In this document: positions 36,509-43,544 of the stretch, one piece after another
Numbering within the stretch: the stretch's first letter is position 1
Layout of the letters: each line of letters begins with the position of its first letter
DNA from: SZUA-36 sp963749115
GTDB taxonomy: Bacteria > Pseudomonadota > Gammaproteobacteria > Xanthomonadales > SZUA-36
Reading direction: 5' to 3'
NCBI GenBank assembly: GCA_963749115.1
Contig: CAVVLP010000016.1
Location: 57,626 to 121,625, forward strand
DNA: 64,000 nucleotides
Position numbers and translations under genes: made by a program
Notes under the pieces: model-generated
What the model was told of the DNA's origin: nothing
Databases searched by the model: none
The model's input: the letters and a program-made list of their open reading frames with translations, nothing else

Positions 36509-37957
36509 ATGAGTCAAACCAATACACAACAACCATTGATTCCCGTCATTCTCTCAGGTGGTGCAGGAACGCGACTTTGGCCGGTCTCCCGACGTGCTCA
36601 TCCCAAACCTTTTATGGAGTTGGTTGATGGTGAGACATTGGCGGAGAAAACTTTACTCAGGGCGAAAGCGGTTGCTGGCGACGCACCTGTCATCACCGTG
36701 ACCAGTCGTGATTATTATTTTTATACACGCGACCTGTACGCCGGGATAGAAAACAATACCGGTGACGAGCGTTTTCTGCTTGAACCCATGGGTAGAAACA
36801 CCGCACCTGCGATCGCATTGGCAGCAATGTGTGTGCGTGATACCGTGCATGAGGACGCATCTTTACTGGTCATGCCCGCCGATCACCTGATAGCGGACAT
36901 ACGAAATTTTGAAGCCTCTGTGAAAGAGGCGTTTCAGCTTTCGAATGAGGGGTTTCTTGTGACCTTCGGTATCTATCCGACACATGCTGAAACGGGTTAT
37001 GGCTACATACGTCAGGGTGAAGCATTGACAGCGAAAAGTGGTTACCGGGTTGCTGAATTTGTTGAAAAACCGAATGAAGCTACTGCCATGAAATACCTGG
37101 AGTCGGGTGAATACCATTGGAATTCCGGTATGTTCTGTTTTCGGGCCAGTACCTTTCTCGAGTCCTTGAAACGATACGCACCGGATGTTTATCAGGCAGT
37201 CAACCGGGTATGGGAGGCAACTGACAAATCACAGTCTCCAATCGAGTTTCCAGCCGAGTTATTCAGTGAGTGTCCGTCCATCTCCGTTGATTACGCGGTC
37301 ATGGAACGGGCGGATAACACGGCTGTAGTCGCCAGTGATTTTGGCTGGAGTGATATCGGTTCATGGAAGGCGATCAGTGAACTCTATGAGTCAGACAAAG
37401 CGGGTAACCGTATCAAGGGTAAAGCTGTCATGGTTGGTTCAACTGATTGCTTTGTTCAGGGCGGCGACCGGGTGATTGCCGCGGTGGGTGTGAAAAATCT
37501 GATCATTGTTGATACCGGCGATGCAGTGCTGGTCACCGATCGCCACCAGGCGCAGGACGTCAAAGAAGTCGTTGCGCAATTGTCGGAGTTAAAGCATGAG
37601 GCGGTCAATTTCCACAAAACGGTCCATCGGCCCTGGGGTAGTTATACCATTTTGGAAGATGCCGCGGACTGCAAGGTCAAGCGTCTCGTGGTCAAGCCTG
37701 GCCAGGTACTGTCGCTGCAACGACACCATCGAAGGGCAGAGCACTGGACAGTGGTTCGGGGAACTGCAAAGGTCAGGTTGGGTGATGATGAGTTTCTCTT
37801 GAAAGCCAACCAGTCGACCTTTGTTCCGGTTGAAACACTGCATCGACTCGAGAACCCGGGTGATGAGGATATCCACCTGATCGAGGTTCAAACCGGCAAC
37901 TATTTTGGCGAGGATGATATCGAACGCCTCGAGGACATATACGGCAGAATAAAATGA
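36509..37957 (+). CDS. manC: Mannose-1-phosphate guanylyltransferase / mannose-6-phosphate isomerase ManC
   Basis: Bifunctional enzyme producing GDP-mannose for surface polysaccharide. The N-terminal domain has PVILSGGAGTRLWPVSRRAH and FVEKPNEATA; the C-terminal cupin (from about residue 370) has RPWGSYTILEDA and HHRRAEHWTVVRGTAKV. I start at the ATG at 36509 (MSQTNTQQPLIPVILSGG), five bases after the rfbD stop; the longer frame upstream is antisense-like noise. It is 482 residues, the family length. Together with rfbACD it points to a rhamnose- and mannose-containing surface polymer. Confidence 0.95.
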   Translation: MSQTNTQQPLIPVILSGGAGTRLWPVSRRAHPKPFMELVDGETLAEKTLLRAKAVAGDAPVITVTSRDYYFYTRDLYAGIENNTGDERFLLEPMGRNTAPAIALAAMCVRDTVHEDASLLVMPADHLIADIRNFEASVKEAFQLSNEGFLVTFGIYPTHAETGYGYIRQGEALTAKSGYRVAEFVEKPNEATAMKYLESGEYHWNSGMFCFRASTFLESLKRYAPDVYQAVNRVWEATDKSQSPIEFPAELFSECPSISVDYAVMERADNTAVVASDFGWSDIGSWKAISELYESDKAGNRIKGKAVMVGSTDCFVQGGDRVIAAVGVKNLIIVDTGDAVLVTDRHQAQDVKEVVAQLSELKHEAVNFHKTVHRPWGSYTILEDAADCKVKRLVVKPGQVLSLQRHHRRAEHWTVVRGTAKVRLGDDEFLLKANQSTFVPVETLHRLENPGDEDIHLIEVQTGNYFGEDDIERLEDIYGRIK

Positions 37958-37999
37958 TACGCATAGTCTAGTCGTTTCTCGTCCTGTTACCTGACTGTA

Positions 38000-38906
38000 T
38001 TGCTGTTCGTCTTGATGCCAGGCGACGGTTTAATGATTTCGTCTTTGATGGCAGATGAACAAGTCGTCGTAAGCGTTCAAACTGAAAATCACCAACAGGC
38101 CATTGAGGCTTGGAGAGCGAGTCGGCACGAACGTCTGATGCAACCCGATGGATGGCTGACCCTGGTGGGCCTCGAATGGCTCGAGGAAGGAGAAAGTCGC
38201 ATCGGCACAGCGATGGATAATGACATTCAGCTGAGCGACGGACCGGCTTACTGGGGTAGTGTTGTGCTGCAAAACGACTAAGCTACACTTCAATAATCTT
38301 GATACGGAAAAGGTGAAAATTAATGACGAGCCTTTACCTTACGCGGCGCTGATACCTGATACCGAAGGTGTTCCGACCATTGTTTCCGGCGGAACTTTGA
38401 GTATTAATGTCATTTTCAGAGGGTCTTACGCACTACGTATCAAGGACTCACAGGCAAAGGCCTTGCATAATTTCAAAGGGGTAGACAACTACCCCATCAA
38501 TGAGTCGTGGCGAATAGATGGCCGCTTTACCCGGGCTGCGGAAGGTGCGGTCATGGAAATTACCAATGTGCTTGGACAGGTGAGCGAGTCACCGGTGTTT
38601 GGCACATTTGAGTTCGATATGGATGGCAGAACCCATAGCTTGCTTGGTTTGGGAGACGGTGAGTCTGAAAGTCTCTGGTTCATATTTGCCGACCGAACCA
38701 CCGGTCATGGGACTTATGGTGCCGGAAGGTATTTATACAGTGACGGCATGCCGGCACACGGTCGTTTGACCGTCGACTTTAATAAGGCCTATAACCCCCC
38801 GTGTGCCTTTAACCCTTATTCAACCTGCCCGGTGCCGCCACAGCGAAACCGAATGAATTTATTGGTTGAGGCAGGTGAAAAGGATTTTCACCCTGATACT
38901 CACTGA
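38000..38906 (+). CDS. DUF1684 family protein, frame broken by +1 shift
   Basis: Conserved protein of unknown function. The first part (38000-38281) has AIEAWRASRHERLMQPDGWL, the family N-terminus with the R-x4-L and G-W-L-T-L-V-G-L signature; the second has PIDESWR-like YPINESWRIDGRF, FEFDMDGRTHSLLGLG and the hallmark C-terminal DFNKAYNPPCAFNPYSTCPV followed by PPQRNR. At 38278-38284 GACTAAG puts a stop in frame; skipping the T joins QND to KLHFNNL. Joined length is about 300 residues. The start is uncertain (TTG 38000 or a later ATG); the stretch before the domain could be a poorly resolved signal sequence. Confidence 0.75.
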
Positions 38907-38913
38907 GATGAAT

Positions 38914-39099
38914 TTAATTTAATTTCTGGCCTGATTGAGCCTTCTTTAATGCCGTTGAACTTTCTGTACTGACAGCATTGACATGTCGCCGTTCGTTATA
39001 GCTTTTGCGTAGTACCTTGAATAGTGCCAACCAGGTAGATGCAAATAACGGTTCCGTTTTAACCAAGATCTCATTGTTGCGTGTTTTAAACTGGTTCAT
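38914..39099 (-). CDS. Small hypothetical protein (61 aa)
   Basis: A short basic frame, MNQFKTRNNEILVKTEPLFA..., with no recognised domain. A weak ribosome-site-like GAGAA lies just before the ATG. It fills part of the 347-bp gap between the DUF1684 gene and pspC; the remainder of that gap (39100-39253) shows nothing else. It may not be expressed. Confidence 0.2.
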   Translation of the reverse strand: MNQFKTRNNEILVKTEPLFASTWLALFKVLRKSYNERRHVNAVSTESSTALKKAQSGQKLN

Positions 39100-39253
39100 T
39101 TCTCTATATTCCTATGACAAATTCTGACCGGTTTTCCGCCTTGCAATAGATAAAGACAATCCAGGTCTAAAAAAGTTGGTGCAATTGGAGCCTGATTCGT
39201 TACATCACAACGCAATAAGCGCTCGTTTGGTCGTAATCCGGCGGTGCTGGCGG

Positions 39254-39652
39254 TTATTTATGTGAGTTTCGGCCCAATTCACGGTCCATATCAAACTCTC
39301 TTGAGGTGACATAGGCTTCCATTTTTTGCAAGCGTATATCCAGTTCCCTGAAACGATGACTCAGATTGCTGAATACGTCTGTCGGTGCCATGCTTACACC
39401 GCGCCAGAATTTTTCCTGGCTTTCATCCTTATACAGATCTTGCGGTTTGACCGGAAGAATGATTGTCAGGATGATATAGGCCAGCACAATGAAAGGAAAA
39501 AAGAACAAGGTACTGATCGCCACGACTATTCTCAAACCCTTTCGGCAAAGTCCAAAGTAGTCTGCCAGACCGGCACAGACACCCGTCAGTATGGCGTTGT
39601 CCTTGTCGCGATAAAGCCTGTGAGGGTTTTTGCGCTCGTACAGATCACTCAT
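39254..39652 (-). CDS. pspC: Phage shock protein C (PspC domain)
   Basis: Inner-membrane stress protein of about 132 residues. The PspC domain is RDKDNAILTGVCAGLADYFG with a membrane helix VVAISTLFFFPFIVLAYIIL; the C-terminal half contains a coiled-coil-like RFRELDIRLQKMEAYV. I chose the ATG at 39652 (MSDLYERKNPHRLYRD), which overlaps the pspB 3' end by 8 bp. PspC with PspB senses envelope stress and recruits PspA. Confidence 0.9.
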   Translation of the reverse strand: MSDLYERKNPHRLYRDKDNAILTGVCAGLADYFGLCRKGLRIVVAISTLFFFPFIVLAYIILTIILPVKPQDLYKDESQEKFWRGVSMAPTDVFSNLSHRFRELDIRLQKMEAYVTSREFDMDRELGRNSHK

Positions 39653-39866
39653 GACGTTGTCTCCAGCTCGGGGACTCGATATCAAGAATACGCTCGAGTG
39701 TCACGATACGATCCTCCATTTTCTTGGTGGATTCCCACACATCCGTCAGCATTTTCTCGTCTTCAGGTGTTAAACCCTTGGCCGTTTTCATCTTGGTGAT
39801 GTAGTGAAAAATTATCCACAACGGTGCACAGACCGTTAGCAGTAGAATAGGAACGAGTTCAGACAT
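39645..39866 (-). CDS. pspB: Phage shock protein B
   Basis: Small membrane protein of 73 residues. It has one N-terminal helix (MSELVPILLLTVCAPLWIIF) and a cytoplasmic coiled coil with TPEDEKMLTDVWESTKKMED followed by RIVTLERIL, as in PspB. It follows pspA by 2 bp and overlaps pspC. It acts with PspC in relieving PspA inhibition of PspF under stress in enterobacteria. Confidence 0.92.
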   Translation of the reverse strand: MSELVPILLLTVCAPLWIIFHYITKMKTAKGLTPEDEKMLTDVWESTKKMEDRIVTLERILDIESPSWRQRHE

Positions 39867-39868
39867 TG

Positions 39869-40561
39869 TTATTTCTCCTGTTCGGTTTTATCTGCTTTGT
39901 CAGATTTATTGACTCTCGCTTTTAACGCTGCAAGTTCATCTTCAACTCTGACATCATCCTCAAGTCCTGCGATTTCATCTGCCAGGCCTTTACGTCGACC
40001 CATGTTGAGGGCCTCGCCTTGAGCTTCTACCCGGTCTATGCGTTGTTCAGCATTTTCAAAACGGAAAAGCATTTCGTCAATCGTGTCATCGTGTATGTGT
40101 TTGCGTGCCGCCAACTGTGAAGTTGCAGTTTTATGGCGTATGACGATGCTGCGTTGACGGGTTTTTGCGTCGGTCAACTTGCCCTGTAGCTGGGAGATAT
40201 CAGAGTTGAATTTCTCAAGCTGCTCATCAAGCATTTTGGTTTCATGGGCAATCTGTTCGGCTTCATCGGCCAACGCCTGTTTTTCAGCAAGTGCTGCGCG
40301 TGCAAGGTCTTCACGGTTTTGACGAACCGCCAGTTCTGCCCGTTTGGCCCATCCTTGCTGTTCACGCTCGAGAAACTCCGCATAGCGACGTTGTTCCTTG
40401 CGATCGGCGATACATTTGGCGGCAGCAGAACGTATTTCTACCAGCGTATCCTCCATTTCCTGGATCATCAAACGGATGATTTTCTCCGGATCTTCGGCTT
40501 TTTCTAACAAGGAATTGATATTGGCGTTAATAATATCGGTAAATCTGGAAAAGACACTCAT
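39869..40561 (-). CDS. pspA: Phage shock protein A
   Basis: ESCRT-III-like membrane-maintenance protein and negative regulator of PspF. The 230-residue protein begins MSVFSRFTDIINANINSLLE and is almost wholly coiled coil, including EDPEKIIRLMIQEMEDTLVE. AGGAG lies 8 bp before the ATG. It is the first gene of pspABC; the divergent activator gene pspF that usually sits upstream is missing here and replaced by an FKBP gene. Confidence 0.95.
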   Translation of the reverse strand: MSVFSRFTDIINANINSLLEKAEDPEKIIRLMIQEMEDTLVEIRSAAAKCIADRKEQRRYAEFLEREQQGWAKRAELAVRQNREDLARAALAEKQALADEAEQIAHETKMLDEQLEKFNSDISQLQGKLTDAKTRQRSIVIRHKTATSQLAARKHIHDDTIDEMLFRFENAEQRIDRVEAQGEALNMGRRKGLADEIAGLEDDVRVEDELAALKARVNKSDKADKTEQEK

Positions 40562-40599
40562 TGCTTATGCTCCTGCATTCTAATCTGTACTTGTGTTAA

Positions 40600-40616
40600 T
40601 GCATGCATCATGCCAA
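40600..40616 (-). promoter_or_regulatory. Sigma-54-type promoter of pspABC
   Basis: On the minus strand the sequence TTGGCATGATGCATGCA places GG and GC dinucleotides exactly 10 bases apart, the -24/-12 layout of sigma-54 promoters. It lies 39 bp before the pspA ATG, giving a leader of about 30 bases. Sigma-54 control is established for enterobacterial psp operons. The rest of the 317-bp spacer (to 40878) holds the leader of the FKBP gene; I see no clear PspF enhancer sites. Confidence 0.6.
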
Positions 40617-40878
40617 TATTTTTCAGATTCATAACGATATGATATTAATAAAGAAAACCAGGAAAAATCAATTTCACAAAAAAGTCGGGAGTGTAATGAT
40701 TGGTTAAATTAACCAACAGGTGGCTGAACTTGGTAATGATCGCACAGTCTATCTGGCAGCCCGAACAGAAATTGATGATGATTCGGGCATGACATATCCA
40801 CGGCTACTCATGTAGAATAGCCACCCTTTATTGACTGGCAATGGGCCAGCAAACAGAAATTCTCTGGAGGAATACTCA

Positions 40879-41560
40879 ATGCGATCCAGACTCGCGCTAA
40901 CGATATTATTAATAATCTCTACAGGTTCCGTCCTGGCTCAGGATGTAAATTCTGAAAAAGGCAAGCTCAGCTACGCAGTTGGTTGGGACATCGGTGCCGA
41001 CATCGCACGTCGCAGTACTGAATTTGACGTGGAATCACTTATCACCGCCATCCGTGACGTGGTTGCGGAGAAAGAACCACAGGTCAGTGCAGAAGAAATG
41101 CGGGCACTGCTGACAGCACTGCAAGAAAGAGTGCGTGCGGAGCAGGTTGAACAGTTCCGTATTTTGTCTGAAGAAAACCAGGCGGCCAGTGAGAAGTTTC
41201 TTGCAGCAAAATAAATCCAAGACCGGAATTGTTGCCCTTCCCAGCGGTGTTCAATATCGCATTATTGAAGAAGGCGACGGTGCCCGTCCTGGTCTTGAAA
41301 GCAGGGTTACGGTTCACTATCGTGGTTCAAAGCTGGATGGACGTGAATTTGACAGCTCATTCGCTCGTGGAACTCCGGAAGAATTTACGGTCAATGCTGT
41401 TCTGAAGGGTTGGCAGGAAGTGTTGCCCCTGATGAAAGCAGGTTCTACCTGGCAGATATTCGTTCCACCTGAGTTGGCATTCGGTGCTCGAGGCAATCCG
41501 CCGGTTGGTCCGAATGAAGCCTTAATGTTTGATCTCAAACTGGTTGAAATCCTGAAGTAA
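40879..41560 (+). CDS. FKBP-type peptidyl-prolyl isomerase, exported, frame broken by +1 shift
   Basis: Mip/FkpA-like periplasmic isomerase of about 226 residues. The signal peptide is MRSRLALTILLIISTGSVLA; the N-terminal dimerisation domain (KGKLSYAVGWDIGADIARRS) is followed by the FKBP domain with LPSGVQYRIIEEGDG, TVHYRGSKLDGREFDSSF and WQIFVPPELAFGARGNPP. At about 41210 the run GCAAAATAAATCC puts a stop in frame; skipping one base in the A-run or the T joins FLAA to KSKTGIVALPSG. CTGGAGG precedes the ATG at 40879. A strong terminator follows. Confidence 0.88.
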
Positions 41561-41569
41561 TAACCTACA

Positions 41570-41602
41570 AACCGGGTGGCATTGGCCACCCGGTTTTTTT
41601 TG
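41570..41602 (+). terminator. Rho-independent terminator of the FKBP gene
   Basis: AACCGGGTGGC and GCCACCCGGTT form an 11-bp stem with a 4-base loop, followed by a run of eight T. It lies 9 bp after the stop codon. Confidence 0.95.
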
Positions 41603-41691
41603 GGCCCGTGTTAACGTCTTTCCGTATCATTTCGGTCTTGTCTTCAACAGACTCTATTGCTACTGACCAGGTGTTGATATCATGTTGAGTT

Positions 41692-42324
41692 ATGTCGTCT
41701 GACTTGCACATTACGCTGTTTAGGGCTGTTTCACCCTTTGATCAAGGGGTATCTGCTCTTAAGCTCAAAGTTCTTCGCAGTGCTGCCGGGGCCCCGTCCC
41801 GTCCCAATCGAACTGCAGCTGTGCTGGTGCCCGTCCTCGATAAACCCGAACCCGAAATCCTGTTGACCGTTCGCTCGGAGCTGTTATTGCATCACCCCGG
41901 ACAAGTCAGTTTTCCGGGAGGGTCAGTTGACCGTACCGACCGCTCGGCCGTCTCTACCGCACTGCGTGAGGCAGAAGAAGAGATCGGCCTGGATTTCTCA
42001 CAGGTATCCCCGTTGGGTTTTCTTGACCGTCTGGACACGATTTCGGATTACAGGGTATTGCCGGTTGTTGGCCTGGTCCGGTCTTCATTTATATGGAAGC
42101 CTGACTTACGTGAAGTGTCGGAAGTATTTACCGTACCGCTGGAGTTGGCGGTCAATCCTCGTGAATATTCACATCAGGAAGTGGTTGAAGGCGGTAAAAA
42201 ATTTGTGATTTCCTCGTTGAACTGGCAGGGGCACAAGATTTGGGGTATCACTGCAGCTATATTGTTGAACCTTGGCAGTCGTATGCGGAACACAAGCCGT
42301 GAGACCGCTGGGCTCGGTCATTAG
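41692..42324 (+). CDS. Nudix hydrolase, NudL-like CoA pyrophosphatase
   Basis: Nudix protein of 210 residues. HHPGQVSFPGGSVDRTDRSA followed by VSTALREAEEEIGL combines the Nudix box (R-E-A-E-E-E-I-G-L end) with the upstream LLxxRSxxLxxHxGQVxFPGG pattern typical of CoA- and acyl-CoA-cleaving members. In the box the usual Glu after PGG-x2 is Asp. It probably hydrolyses CoA or related nucleotides in the cytoplasm. It is followed closely by the rhodanese gene. Confidence 0.85.
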   Translation: MSSDLHITLFRAVSPFDQGVSALKLKVLRSAAGAPSRPNRTAAVLVPVLDKPEPEILLTVRSELLLHHPGQVSFPGGSVDRTDRSAVSTALREAEEEIGLDFSQVSPLGFLDRLDTISDYRVLPVVGLVRSSFIWKPDLREVSEVFTVPLELAVNPREYSHQEVVEGGKKFVISSLNWQGHKIWGITAAILLNLGSRMRNTSRETAGLGH

Positions 42325-42352
42325 TGCTGATAAATTCAAACAGACCGGTTTA

Positions 42353-43208
42353 ATGAGACAACAAATACTGCTTTCGGCGCAAGACCTCTACGCAGCACAA
42401 AAAGGCGAAACGGTTCTAATTGTTGATTGTCGATTTTGTTTTGAGCGACCCTGGTAAGGGTTACAGCGACTACTTGCACGCGCATATTCCCGGTGCGGTT
42501 TACGCCCATCTTGATAATGATCTTTCCAACCCTGTAACCAGCAATAGCGGTCGCCATCCTTTGCCTGATGCAGATAGGTTTGCCGGATTTCTAGCCCGGT
42601 CTGGCTGGCAAGCGGGTACCAGGGTGGTTGCTTACGATGATGCGGGTGGATCGATCGCCGCCCGATTGTGGTGGCTAATGAAGTATTTTGGTCATGATGA
42701 TGCTGTATTGCTGGATGGTGGTTTACCTGCCTGGCAATCTGCCGGTTATGAACTGGAAAAAGGTCAGGTGACAGCTTCAAGCGCAGTTACTGCCAGTTTC
42801 AAGGTTCGTAGTGACCTGGTGGTATCCACACCGGAGATTCTCGAGCGATTGGCTGGGCAGGCAATGGTATTGGCGGATGTCAGGGCCGCCAAGCGGTTCA
42901 GAGGCGAAATTGAGCCGATTGATTCTGTGGCTGGTCACATTCCCGGGGCGCTTAATTATCCTTTTGAACTAAGTCTCGCAGCGGATGGCAGGTTTAAGCC
43001 GGTAAGCGAGGTCCGCAAGGGGTTGCTTGCCTTGCAGGGCGGTCACCAGTCGAACGACCTGGTGTTCATGTGTGGCTCCGGGGTTACTGCCTGCCATACA
43101 ATTTTTGCAGCAGAGTTAGCCGGGCTAAAAGGTTCGAGACTGTATGCGGGATCATGGAGTGAGTGGATTCGCGATTCGTCCCGACCGGTTGAGCCTGGAG
43201 CAATTTAA
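42353..43208 (+). CDS. sseA: Sulfurtransferase (tandem rhodanese, SseA-like), frame broken by +1 shift
   Basis: Thiosulfate or 3-mercaptopyruvate sulfurtransferase of about 284 residues with two rhodanese domains. The first part is MRQQILLSAQDLYAAQKGET with LIVDCRF; after one extra T in CGATTTTGTT (about 42433) it continues VLSDPGKGYSDYLHAHIPGA, then DDAGGSIAARLWW and GHDDAVLLDGGLPAW. The second domain has DVRAAKRFRGEIEPID, GHIPGALNYPF and the catalytic loop FMCGSGVTACH with the active Cys. CGSGVTA-type loops favour mercaptopyruvate or thiosulfate as donor; which one cannot be told. Confidence 0.88.
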
Positions 43209-43544
43209 ATACCCATTCATACCTGCTGGTTCTCCCCCAACCGCTGGGTGTTTCCCGTTCAGTCTTAATTCAGTATGCGCAACGCAAAATGACAATCACT
43301 GAATCGCCATCACCGTTGTTGGAATGATGGTCACTATCGTCATGGTGGTCATACACGGCCCCATGTTGTACCGAGGTTCGAATTCGGTGCCACTTAAGGA
43401 GTTTCAGGTCTTGAGACAGTGATTGTTTACCAGGAAAGGGGTGGAGGTCAGTAATTTGATGTTTATCAGGGTAGTCGTATCCGTCGTGTGTATTTCCTGG
43501 CCACTCCACGGGAAATGCACCGGCGGTTTCCCGGGTTATATGAC
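43209..43544. other. Intergenic region between convergent sseA and uvrA
   Basis: No convincing gene or terminator. A 79-codon minus-strand frame (43270-43509) rich in His and Asp has no recognised domain. CAATCACTG (43292) and CAGTGATTG (43419) are a 9-bp inverted repeat too far apart for a terminator. Confidence 0.4.

Noticed and set aside
43360..43400. TTCGAATTCGG followed by TGCCA, resembling a tRNA T-arm and 3' end
   Set aside because: No matching acceptor, D or anticodon arm lies in the preceding 70 bases, so it is a chance match.
43270..43509. 79-codon His/Asp-rich minus-strand frame between sseA and uvrA
   Set aside because: No ribosome site, no domain, and located between convergent genes.
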